DNA from: Paenibacillus mesophilus
GTDB taxonomy: Bacteria; Bacillota; Bacilli; Paenibacillales; NBRC-103111
Direction of reading: 5' to 3'
NCBI RefSeq assembly: GCF_005938385.1
Contig: NZ_VCRA01000027.1
Location: 33,667-97,666, forward strand
Length of the DNA stretch: 64,000 bases
The first letter of the stretch is position 1. Every line of letters starts with the position of its first letter. The notes below the pieces were generated by a model. It saw only the letters and a list, made by a program, of their open reading frames with translations. It was not told the origin of the DNA and did not search any database. This document shows, piece after piece, positions 50,302-57,895 of the stretch. A program made the translations under genes and the position numbers.

Positions 50302-50697
50302 CTAACACGAACCCGTATTTTCTATCTTTTCCAAGCATTCCGACCAGGTAAGGCATTTGCAGCTTAATCCGTTGTCTAGAATCTTTATCATGGAACTGAT
50401 TTGTTTCTTTCGCTCTTCAAGTTCGGAGCGTTTTTGTTTCGCCATCTGCTCCCAGCGCTCGGAAAGAGTATCACCGGTTTCAAAGCCTTCTAGCAAAACG
50501 GCTATTTCTTGAATGCTAAAACCGGTTTGCTGAGCAACTTTTATAAAATAGATACGGTCAAGTAGTCTTTCGTCATATCTGCGCTGACCGTTTTTTCGCT
50601 CCGGAGTAGGAAGCAAGCCAATGGATTCATAGTAACGTAGCGTCGATGCGTTCACTTCTGCCCTTACTGCAAGTTGACCAATGCTAAGACTACTCAT
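50302..50697 (-). CDS. MerR-family transcriptional regulator
   Basis: 131 residues. The N-terminal winged helix (SIGQLAVRAEVNASTLRYYESIGLLPTPERKNGQRRYDERLLDRIYFIKVAQQTGFSIQEIA) is followed by a coiled-coil dimer helix and a cysteine-containing end (LSCKCLTWSECLEKIENTGSC), which could bind a thiophilic metal. ATG 50697 has AGAGGTG at 6 bases. It lies divergent from a typical MerR-regulated promoter and is followed by ynfA. The inducer is not known; mercury, another soft metal or a drug are possible. Confidence 0.85.
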   Translation of the reverse strand: MSSLSIGQLAVRAEVNASTLRYYESIGLLPTPERKNGQRRYDERLLDRIYFIKVAQQTGFSIQEIAVLLEGFETGDTLSERWEQMAKQKRSELEERKKQISSMIKILDNGLSCKCLTWSECLEKIENTGSC

Positions 50698-50709
50698 GGA
50701 ATACACCTC

Positions 50710-50740
50710 TTGACTTAAAGTTTGCTTTAAGTTTTATACT
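50710..50740 (+). promoter_or_regulatory. MerR-type promoter with 19-bp spacer and central dyad
   Basis: TTGACT (50710-50715) and TATACT (50735-50740) are 19 bases apart, the over-long spacing that MerR proteins correct by DNA distortion. CTTAAAG (50714-50720) and CTTTAAG (50725-50731) form the dyad in the spacer. It reads away from the merR gene towards 50767. Confidence 0.8.
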
Positions 50741-50766
50741 GCGATTATAACTTGAATCGGAAGGTG

Positions 50767-50820
50767 ATGGAAATGAAAAAAGGGGATTGGCTCGCGGGTA
50801 TTGGACTAGTAGGGGCATGA
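50767..50820 (+). pseudogene. N-terminal remnant of a small membrane protein gene
   Basis: GGAAGGTG is followed by a frame reading MEMKKGDWLAGIGLVGA and then stop. The sequence looks like the start of a small membrane transporter (MerT-like by eye). A second short frame after it reads GCDCNSCAK, as if the middle had been deleted. It is the first thing transcribed from the MerR-type promoter, so the regulated gene appears lost. Confidence 0.4.
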
Positions 50821-50876
50821 TGAAACCGGCTGGATGCGATTGCAATTCCTGCGCAAAGTGAAGGGGGATGGAGAAT

Positions 50877-51218
50877 ATGAACAAAGATATACCGGTTGCT
50901 TGTTGCCATACGGTTTTTACAAAAGAACAGCGGATGGAGTACAAAAACATTTGGGGAGAGCTCGAAACACGAAGGCTCGGTTTTACGGAGCTTGAAAATG
51001 GGTACCAATATCAGTTTCCAGGAGATACGGTAACGCTACGGCTCATCAATGAATGGGTAAGCATGGAACGGAAATGCTGTCCGTTCCTAACGTTTTCGGT
51101 CATTGCAAGCCATATAGACGAGCCTGTTTTGCTGCAGCTGACAGGAAACGAGGAAGCAAAAGCATTCTTGCGAACGGACATACAATCCAATAAAAGCATC
51201 ATAACCGGACAATCATAG
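50877..51218 (+). CDS. Conserved-looking cysteine-pair protein in MerR-controlled unit
   Basis: 113 residues, soluble. Two vicinal cysteine pairs: Cys9-Cys10 (VACCHTVF) and Cys67-Cys68 (MERKCCPFLTF). GGGGG lies about 9 bases before ATG 50877. Proteins with the CCPFLTF block occur, as I recall, beside metal-resistance genes, so it may sequester or pass on a soft metal. It is the first intact gene after the MerR-type promoter. The gap 51219-51390 holds no gene. Confidence 0.6.
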   Translation: MNKDIPVACCHTVFTKEQRMEYKNIWGELETRRLGFTELENGYQYQFPGDTVTLRLINEWVSMERKCCPFLTFSVIASHIDEPVLLQLTGNEEAKAFLRTDIQSNKSIITGQS

Positions 51219-51390
51219 GAGTAATTCGGGGCTGTCGGTATGATGAATCGGCAGCCTCGCTGTGTAGCCAAAGTACTTAGAGTAATGTCCTTTCTGTAAA
51301 GTGTTTTTTGTTGGTGGTTAACAACTAGGCCTCACGAGATCAGTGTTTGTCTTTACAATTTCTTAACTTTATTAAATAATCAAATAATTA

Positions 51391-51411
51391 TATAATCATT
51401 TACAAATGATT
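51391..51411 (+). promoter_or_regulatory. ars promoter -10 region and ArsR operator
   Basis: TATAAT (51391-51396) overlaps AATCATTT-AC-AAATGATT (51394-51411), a perfect 8-bp inverted repeat of the type bound by ArsR, in a very AT-rich upstream region. About 125 bases before arsR; that leader has no ORF with a ribosome site. Confidence 0.6.
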
Positions 51412-51536
51412 AATAGCGTGAGAAAATGAAGAACAAAGCGACTCATATTTATTCTTTGCGGTCAGAACCGTTGTCGCAGCCAGATGGCTTTATCGAAAGG
51501 GATGAATATCCCTGTCGCCTAGAAAGGAGTGCAAGC

Positions 51537-51860
51537 ATGATTTCAATCGAAGAGATGGCCGATGCGTTGAAGCTGCTGGGAGATAAGAACAGACTTACGA
51601 TCGTTGCTCTGCTGAATGAGAAAGAATTGTGTGTGTGCGAAATTGTCGACTTATTGCAAACGAGTCAGCCGAACATCAGCCAGCATATGCGCAAGTTAAA
51701 AGATGGCGGGCTGGTTAAAGAAGCCAAAAAAGGGCAGTGGGTCTACTATTCTTTAAACGTTCAGGACAAACCCTATATCGCAGAAATTTTAAACCAGATT
51801 CCTTCGCAAAAGGACAAGCTTAAATCGACCGTCTGCGAAGAGAATGATTGTTGCAATTAA
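51537..51860 (+). CDS. arsR: Arsenical resistance repressor
   Basis: 107 residues, winged-helix ArsR/SmtB family. ELCVCEIVDLLQ carries the As(III)-binding cysteines (Cys32, Cys34) in the first helix of the recognition region; TSQPNISQHMRKLKDGGLVKEAKKGQWVYYSL is the DNA-binding helix and wing. A C-terminal Cys-rich end (VCEENDCCN) may add ligands. AAAGGAG sets ATG 51537; the longer reading from 51426 is rejected. First gene of the ars operon. Confidence 0.92.
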   Translation: MISIEEMADALKLLGDKNRLTIVALLNEKELCVCEIVDLLQTSQPNISQHMRKLKDGGLVKEAKKGQWVYYSLNVQDKPYIAEILNQIPSQKDKLKSTVCEENDCCN

Positions 51861-51875
51861 TTCAGGAGGGTCACT

Positions 51876-53284
51876 ATGGGTTTTATCGCTTTCCTAATTT
51901 ATTTAATCACGTTAACGTTCGTCATTTGGCAGCCGAAGGGGCTGAATATCGGTTGGTCGGCCAGTGCGGGAGCCATCCTTGCTTTGCTTTGCGGCGTGAT
52001 CAGCTTCGCGGACGTCGGTACCGTTACCGGCATTGTTTGGAATGCTACCTTGTCATTTGTGGCCATTATTTTAATCTCGCTGGTGCTTGATGAAATCGGG
52101 TTTTTCGAATGGGCGGCGCTGCACATGGCACGGCTTGCACGAGGAAACGGCCTGCTCATGTTCGTCTTTATTGTCCTGCTGGGATCGGCGGTCGCTGCTT
52201 TGTTCGCCAACGACGGTGCGGCTTTGATTATTACACCGATCGTGCTTGCCATGGTGCGTGCGCTGAAATTTGAGGAAAAGATGATTCTTCCGTTTATTAT
52301 GGCAAGTGGTTTCATAGCGGATACGGCTTCTTTGCCGCTTGTCGTAAGTAACTTGGTGAATATTGTTTCGGCCGATTATTTCAGCATTGGTTTTGTGGAA
52401 TACGCGAGCCGTATGATCGTTCCGAATTTCTTCTCGATCTTGGCAAGTCTCCTCGTGCTTTACCTGTATTTTCGTAAAAGTATCGCGAAAAGCTACAATC
52501 TCTCCGAGCTAAAAAAACCGGAAGAAGCTATTAAGGACAAGAGATTGTTCCAATTATCCTGGGTCATTTTAGCGGCTCTCCTTGCTGCTTATTTCGGCAG
52601 TGAATTTTTATCCATTCCCGTGTCCATCATTGCCGGAGTGGCCGCAATTGTGTTTCTGATGGCCGCGAGAAGAAGCCCTGTCATTCATGCTTGGAAGCTC
52701 GTCAAAGGGCTCCTTGGGCTGTCGTTATCTTCTCCATCGGCATGTATGTCGTCGTGTATGGACTACGAAATGCAGGTCTTACCGATGCATTGGGAAGCGT
52801 TATTCAAACGGTCGCGGACAAAGGATTGTTCGCTGCTACCGTTGGCATGGGTTTCATAGCGGCGATCCTATCCTCGATTATGAACAACATGCCAACCGTC
52901 ATGATTGACGCTTTGGCGATACAAGGCACGCAAACCGAAGGCTTCATTCGCGAGGGGCTGATCTATGCGAATGTGATCGGTTCGGATTTGGGGCCGAAAA
53001 TCACCCCGATCGGATCCTTGGCCACTTTGCTTTGGCTGCATGTCTTATCGACGAAAAACGTGAAGATCAGCTGGGGGACGTATTTTAAGATCGGCATTAT
53101 TCTTACCATCCCTACATTATTCATTACGCTTGCCGGTCTTTATATTTGGCTTTCCTTTCTTACATCTACCAACGTCAATATATGGCTCGTTATTGTGGCA
53201 ATCGTTGTAGTTCTTGCCGTTATCGCCATGCTCGTCTTTAAGAGTGCATTAGGAAGCAAGCGTAAAGGAAGCCAAAGTGTTTAA
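51876..53284 (+). pseudogene. arsB: ArsB arsenite efflux pump, disrupted by a -1 frameshift
   Basis: ATG 51876 (AGGAGGG upstream) opens a frame of typical ArsB sequence (IWQPKGLNIGWSASAGA, LFANDGAALIITPIVLAM, TASLPLVVSNLVNIVSADYF) up to WKLVKG at about 52709. The next frame then carries the rest (APWAVVIFSIGMYVVVYGL, IMNNMPTVMIDALAI, ANVIGSDLGPKITPIGSLATLLWLHVL) to 53284. One extra G in the GGG at 52707-52709 would restore about 469 residues over twelve or so helices. This is either a sequencing error in a G-run or a true loss of function. Without it the operon would lack its arsenite exporter. Confidence 0.85.
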
Positions 53285-53316
53285 CCAAAAATAGATATTC
53301 AAAGGAGACGTTTACC

Positions 53317-53742
53317 ATGGAGAAAAAACCTTTAGTTTACTTTTTGTGCACCGGCAATTCGTGCAGAAGCCAAATCGCGGACGGATTTTTAAAAGCATTG
53401 GGCAGCGAAAAGTACGAAGTCAAAAGCGCAGGGCTCCAGGCACATGGATTAAATCCGCGTGCGGTTCAGGTGATGCAAGAAGCCGGTGTAGATATAAGCC
53501 GGCATACGTCTGATGTAATCGATCCTGATGTGTTGAATCGCGCTGATTACGTGATTACCCTGTGCGGCCATGCAGACGAGCATTGCCCTGTGATCATGAA
53601 CAAAAACGTGATCAAATGGCATTGGGGCTTCGACGACCCGGCCAAAGCAACCGGGACGGAAGAAGAAATCATGAAGCAGTTCCGCACCGTACGGGATTCG
53701 ATTAAGAGCCGAATTGAACAATTCGTAAAAGAAGGGAAATGA
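53317..53742 (+). CDS. arsC: Arsenate reductase, thioredoxin-coupled
   Basis: 141 residues, low-molecular-weight phosphatase fold. The P-loop is CTGNSCR (Cys11 to Arg17), with the redox relay Cys83 and Cys90 in TLCGHADEHCPV, as in Staphylococcus pI258 and B. subtilis ArsC. It reduces arsenate to arsenite with thioredoxin. AAGGAG precedes the ATG. Fourth step in the operon, 32 bases after arsB. Confidence 0.95.
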   Translation: MEKKPLVYFLCTGNSCRSQIADGFLKALGSEKYEVKSAGLQAHGLNPRAVQVMQEAGVDISRHTSDVIDPDVLNRADYVITLCGHADEHCPVIMNKNVIKWHWGFDDPAKATGTEEEIMKQFRTVRDSIKSRIEQFVKEGK

Positions 53743-53746
53743 TCGT

Positions 53747-54217
53747 ATGATCAAAAGAATGCATGTCGCATTAAACTGTACCGATCTGCACAAGTCCCTT
53801 GAATTTTACCGTGCTTTCTTTGGGTCGGAACCGAGTAAAATCAAAGAGAATTATGCCAAATTCGAGCTTGATGAACCGGCCCTTCATTTTTCGCTGAACG
53901 TTCGCCCCTTCGAACAAAAGGGTGTACTCAACCATTTAGGATTCCAAGTCAATAACACCGAAGAAGTGCTTGCCATGGGTGAGCGGCTCCGCCAATGCGG
54001 GCTGTTGCTTATTGACGAGATGAATACGACTTGCTGTTATGCGGTACAAGATAAAGTATGGGTGTATGATCCCGACGGAAACGCTTGGGAAATTTTCTAC
54101 ACGAAAGAGGATTCGGAATTCGAGTCGGCCGGAGAAGCCCGGGACTTATCGCTCTGCTGCGCACCGCCATCGGCACCGGTTACGGTGGAGTTCGGATCGT
54201 TTAAGAAAGGGAGATAA
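53747..54217 (+). CDS. arsI: ArsI-type C-As lyase (VOC family)
   Basis: 156 residues. A non-haem iron dioxygenase that cleaves the carbon-arsenic bond of trivalent methyl- or aryl-arsenicals. Iron ligands are His6 (KRMHVALN), His63 (LNHLGFQV) and Glu115 (AWEIFYT). The vicinal Cys96-Cys97 in NTTCCYAVQDKVWVYDPDGN binds the arsenic, at the same positions I recall for Bacillus ArsI. The C-terminal ~35 residues (LSLCCAPPSAP) add another Cys pair. It begins 4 bases after arsC and 3 bases before the phosphatase gene. Confidence 0.9.
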   Translation: MIKRMHVALNCTDLHKSLEFYRAFFGSEPSKIKENYAKFELDEPALHFSLNVRPFEQKGVLNHLGFQVNNTEEVLAMGERLRQCGLLLIDEMNTTCCYAVQDKVWVYDPDGNAWEIFYTKEDSEFESAGEARDLSLCCAPPSAPVTVEFGSFKKGR

Positions 54218-54220
54218 TCC

Positions 54221-54664
54221 ATGACAGTTGAAAAAAACTACCAAGCATTAGTTCCGGATCAAATATTTATGGGTGCCGCCGCCGACCTGGAAGCGATGGT
54301 GAAAAACGAAGGCATCGAGATCGTCGTGGACCTCCGCGGAGAAGCAACGGAAAGTGCCTATCCTAGCCCTGAGGTAAAATGGATTCAAATCCCGTTGACT
54401 GATCAATCCAGCATCCCCCAAGAGGAAGCGTTTCGAACAGCTATTCAGGCCGTCACGGACGCGTACCAGCAGAACAAAAAGGTAGCTTTTCATTGCGGCG
54501 GGGGAAAAGGAAGAACGGGGACAGTCGCTGCCGGGACTTTGCTCGCTCTAGGGTTATGTCGGACGGTTGATGAAGCTGAGGCTATGGCAAAAGGGATTCG
54601 TAACGTCATCGATATGAAACCTGGACAAAGAGAGTCATTGTTGAAATTATATCCTAATCGATAA
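54221..54664 (+). CDS. Dual-specificity/tyrosine phosphatase-like protein of the ars operon
   Basis: 147 residues. The active-site loop is HCGGGKGRTG (Cys92, Arg98), a CX5R phosphatase signature; the general acid is probably in PLTDQSSIPQEE. EIVVDLRGEATE is the usual entry to the fold. AAGGGAG lies before ATG 54221, 3 bases after arsI, so it belongs to the operon. The CX5R loop is chemically close to arsenate reductases, so a role in handling arsenate or arsenylated products is possible; this is inference. Closed by a terminator at 54674. Confidence 0.8.
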   Translation: MTVEKNYQALVPDQIFMGAAADLEAMVKNEGIEIVVDLRGEATESAYPSPEVKWIQIPLTDQSSIPQEEAFRTAIQAVTDAYQQNKKVAFHCGGGKGRTGTVAAGTLLALGLCRTVDEAEAMAKGIRNVIDMKPGQRESLLKLYPNR

Positions 54665-54673
54665 GCGTGTTTG

Positions 54674-54704
54674 AAACCACTTGTTCGAGCGAGTGGTTTT
54701 TCTT
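54674..54704 (+). terminator. Terminator of the ars operon
   Basis: AAACCACT-tgttcgagcg-AGTGGTTTTT just past the phosphatase stop codon. Confidence 0.8.
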
Positions 54705-54827
54705 TTATGGGAATAATCTTTTGCCATTCAGATCCATAGCGGATGAAGCTTTATATCTGCAATAATATACTATATGGCATTTCTTTTAAGATGTAGGATA
54801 TGAGAAGAGCTTGAAAGGAGCATTCTC

Positions 54828-55403
54828 ATGGATATTACATCTTTTTTGATTTACTGTATGATTGCTACTTTTACTCCTGGACCTACTAATATCGTCATAT
54901 TGTCCACCGTGCATAATTTTGGAGCAAAAAAAGCAATGAACTATTCGTATGGAGCAACGATTGGTTTTGGTTTATTACTTGTTATTTCTGCTTCGTTAAA
55001 TACGATGCTTGTAACGATCATACCGAAAGTATTAATTGTGATTCAGATAATCGGGAGCATTTATATGTTCTATCTCGCTTATCAAATTTATAAAACCGAC
55101 ACGTCAAATCCAACTGTAAACCAACCGGCTACCTTAATGTCAGGCTTCCTTATGCAGTTTTTAAATCCAAAGGTAATACTCTTTTCAATGACTGTAATTC
55201 CAAGTTTTATTTTGCCCTACTATAACGCGATCCCTGCGGTGGCGACAAGTATTATAGCTATAACTCTGATTGGATTTTCAGCTTTTACTACGTGGGTTCT
55301 CTTCGGTACAATCTTCAAGGAGTTTTTACAGAAGCATAATAAGACTGTTCATGTAGTGATGACCATATTTTTAGCTTATGCAGCGATCATGATCTGGATA
55401 TAG
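54828..55403 (+). CDS. LysE/RhtB-family amino-acid or metabolite exporter
   Basis: 191 residues, about six membrane helices. FTPGPTNIVILSTVHNFGAKKAM is the LysE/RhtB signature near the N-terminus, and MQFLNPKVILFS the second conserved block. It should export an amino acid or related compound. The gene is strikingly AT-rich compared with the host-like flanks. AAAGGAG stands before the ATG. An AraC regulator follows 28 bases later in the same direction. Confidence 0.87.
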   Translation: MDITSFLIYCMIATFTPGPTNIVILSTVHNFGAKKAMNYSYGATIGFGLLLVISASLNTMLVTIIPKVLIVIQIIGSIYMFYLAYQIYKTDTSNPTVNQPATLMSGFLMQFLNPKVILFSMTVIPSFILPYYNAIPAVATSIIAITLIGFSAFTTWVLFGTIFKEFLQKHNKTVHVVMTIFLAYAAIMIWI

Positions 55404-55431
55404 GTGTTCAGCTTATGTAGAGGTGATTGAA

Positions 55432-56208
55432 ATGGACAAGTTTGTCTATAAAAAGTCGGCAGGTATTACTGCGTTGTCAGCAAGTATGACTGAATTTAAG
55501 TATAAAAAGCATGCTCACCAGGAGTATGCGATAGGCGTAACATTGCGAGGTATTCAACATTATAACTTGGATGGCAGTCTACAATTATCGTATCAAAATG
55601 GAATTATGCTTTTTAATCCAGAACAGGCTCACGACGGAATGGCGCATGATAAGGCAGGGCTTGATTATGTCATGCTATATATCGAGCCACAATTGCTTTT
55701 AGAGGCTGTAGAGAAAAAGGATATCGTACGTTTTTCAACTCCAATTGTGTATGATCGTAAACTTGAACAACGAATATTAAATCTTTCTCATGCCATATTA
55801 AGCGAAAAAGATGAGGCGATGTGCTGGGAAATGTTCTTATCCCTCGCGGATAGCCTTATTCAAACTAATCTTTCTGCAGATGACAAAAAAGATAACGCAC
55901 TAATTAGAAAAGCAAAGGATATGCTTCATACCAACTTAGAACATGTACTGAAGCTTGATGAGATTTGCTATGAGCTTCATTTATCGAAATTTCAGTTTAT
56001 CCGATTATTCAAGGCTCATACTGGAATTTCACCGTACCAATACTTTCTTAACTGCAAAATCGAACGTGCAAAGCAGTTAATCGAAAAAAATAAAGATATT
56101 TATTCAGCAGTAGCTGCTTGCGGTTTTGTTGATTTAACCCATTTAAATAAACACTTTAAGAGCGTATATGGAACTACAGCGTTTGAATATTTGTCGCATA
56201 TAAATTGA
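55432..56208 (+). CDS. AraC-family regulator with LysE exporter
   Basis: 258 residues. The N-terminal AraC_binding domain (HAHQEYAIGVTLRGIQHYNLDG, NGIMLFNPEQAHDG) precedes two helix-turn-helix units (LKLDEICYELHLSKFQFIRLFKAHTGISPYQYFLN and CGFVDLTHLNKHFKSVYGTTAFEY). ATG 55432 has AGAGGTGA upstream; an in-frame GTG three codons earlier overlaps that site. Exporter and regulator of this arrangement often respond to the exported amino acid. It is AT-rich like the exporter gene. Confidence 0.87.
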   Translation: MDKFVYKKSAGITALSASMTEFKYKKHAHQEYAIGVTLRGIQHYNLDGSLQLSYQNGIMLFNPEQAHDGMAHDKAGLDYVMLYIEPQLLLEAVEKKDIVRFSTPIVYDRKLEQRILNLSHAILSEKDEAMCWEMFLSLADSLIQTNLSADDKKDNALIRKAKDMLHTNLEHVLKLDEICYELHLSKFQFIRLFKAHTGISPYQYFLNCKIERAKQLIEKNKDIYSAVAACGFVDLTHLNKHFKSVYGTTAFEYLSHIN

Positions 56209-56310
56209 AGAGGAAAAAAGCCGCCAATAGGCACAAAATCTCAGTTGCTTCTTTCCCGGCCGTGTGGTATGATTGCAAAAATTTATTGAAAATGTGGAGG
56301 GCAGAGGAAA

Positions 56311-57813
56311 GTGGCGTACTATTATACGGAACCATCCCGGACGTTTAGCGAGTATTTATTGTTGCCCAATTTGACGGCGAAAGACTGCAATCCAACAAGT
56401 GTCAGCCTGAAGACGCCGATCGTCAAGTTCAAGAAAGGCGAGAAGCCCGAAGTGTCCCTGAACATTCCGTTCTCATCCGCGGTCATGCAGGCGGTGTCCG
56501 ACCATAATATGGCGGTCGCTTTGGCGCGATGCGGCGGAATTTCGTTCATTTTCGGCTCCCAATCGGTCGAGGATCAGGCGGATATGGTGCGGAAGGTGAA
56601 GGGGCATAAGGCCGGCTTCGTCATAAGCCGCTCGAATTTGACACCGGGCCACACCTTGAAGGATGTGCTCGAGCTGAAAGAGAAAACCGGTCACTCCACG
56701 GTGGCCGTAACCGACGACGGCACTCCTACTGGGAAGCTGCTCGGCATCGTGACGAGCCGGGATTACAGGCTTAGCCGAGATTCGCTGGATAAGCAGGTAG
56801 GCCAGTTCATGACCCCCTTCTCCTCGCTAATTTACGGAAAATCCGGCTGTACGCTATCCGAGGCCAACGATCTGATCTGGGAGCATAAGCTGAACTGTTT
56901 GCCGATCGTGGGCGAGCAGCAAAACCTCGAATACCTCGTATTCCGCAAAGACTACGACGCTCACAAAGAAAATCCGTACGAGCTGCTCGACGAGAACAAA
57001 AGCTATATCGTCGGAGCCGGCATCAATACAAAAGATTATGCCGAGCGGGTGCCTGCTCTTGTGGCGGCGGGCGTGGATGTGCTCGTCATCGATTCGTCGG
57101 ACGGTTATACCGAATGGCAGAAGGAAACGGTCGAATACGTCAAATCCAATTTCGATAATGTGAAAATCGGCGCGGGCAACGTTGTCGACCGCGAAGGCTT
57201 CTTGTACTTGGTAGAGGCGGGTGCGGATTTCGTCAAGGTCGGGATCGGCGGAGGCTCGATTTGTATTACCCGCGAGCAGAAAGGGATCGGCCGCGGCCAA
57301 GCGTCGGCGGTCATCGAAGTGGCGGAAGCGCGGGACGAATATTTCCGCAAAACGGGCATTTACGTCCCGATCTGTTCGGACGGCGGCATCGTGCACGACT
57401 ACCATATTACGCTCGCTTTGGCCATGGGAGCCGACTTCGTCATGATGGGCCGGTACTTTGCCCGCTTCGACGAAAGCCCTACGCGCAAGCTGAAGGTCGG
57501 CAACAACTTCGTGAAGGAGTTCTGGGGCGAAGGCTCGAACCGGGCGCGCAACTGGCAGCGTTATGACACGGGAGGCAAACAAACGCTCGTGTTCGAGGAA
57601 GGCGTAGACTCGTACGTGCCGTACGCGGGCAGCTTGCAGGAGAATCTCGACAAGACGATCCACAAAATCAAGTCGACGATGTGCAACTGCGGCTCGCTGT
57701 CGATTGAAGAGCTGCAGCAAAAAGCTAGAATTACGCTCGTATCGGCTACAAGTATCGTCGAGGGCGGAGCGCACGACGTTATATTGAAGGAAAACAGCAT
57801 GTCGGCGGAATAA
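56311..57813 (+). CDS. IMP dehydrogenase, Tritrichomonas-like type
   Basis: 500 residues. It oxidises IMP to XMP, the committed step to GMP. The catalytic loop VGIGGGSICITREQKGIGRGQ holds the active Cys; DVLVIDSSDGYTEWQ, GAGNVVDREGF and the flap NWQRYDTGGKQTLVFEEGVDSYVPY are clear; CBS repeats occupy about residues 110-235. The protein parallels the Tritrichomonas foetus enzyme almost throughout as I recall it, including its length and CNCGSL ending, unlike the ordinary Bacillus GuaB. GTG 56311 follows AGAGGAA. It stands alone between the AT-rich region and a terminator. Confidence 0.9.
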   Translation: MAYYYTEPSRTFSEYLLLPNLTAKDCNPTSVSLKTPIVKFKKGEKPEVSLNIPFSSAVMQAVSDHNMAVALARCGGISFIFGSQSVEDQADMVRKVKGHKAGFVISRSNLTPGHTLKDVLELKEKTGHSTVAVTDDGTPTGKLLGIVTSRDYRLSRDSLDKQVGQFMTPFSSLIYGKSGCTLSEANDLIWEHKLNCLPIVGEQQNLEYLVFRKDYDAHKENPYELLDENKSYIVGAGINTKDYAERVPALVAAGVDVLVIDSSDGYTEWQKETVEYVKSNFDNVKIGAGNVVDREGFLYLVEAGADFVKVGIGGGSICITREQKGIGRGQASAVIEVAEARDEYFRKTGIYVPICSDGGIVHDYHITLALAMGADFVMMGRYFARFDESPTRKLKVGNNFVKEFWGEGSNRARNWQRYDTGGKQTLVFEEGVDSYVPYAGSLQENLDKTIHKIKSTMCNCGSLSIEELQQKARITLVSATSIVEGGAHDVILKENSMSAE

Positions 57814-57832
57814 CGACCAATACGTTAACATT

Positions 57833-57876
57833 GCAACAGGCAGCCCCTTGACGGAGGCTGCCTGTTGCTGTTTTTT
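57833..57876 (+). terminator. Terminator of the IMP dehydrogenase gene
   Basis: A perfect 13-bp stem GCAACAGGCAGCC/GGCTGCCTGTTGC with a 10-base loop and a T-run. Confidence 0.9.
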
Positions 57877-57895
57877 CCGCAGCTAAAGCTGGAAC

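Noticed and set aside
56854..57831. Minus-strand ORF opposite the IMP dehydrogenase
   Set aside because: Shadow frame of a gene with an intact active-site loop.
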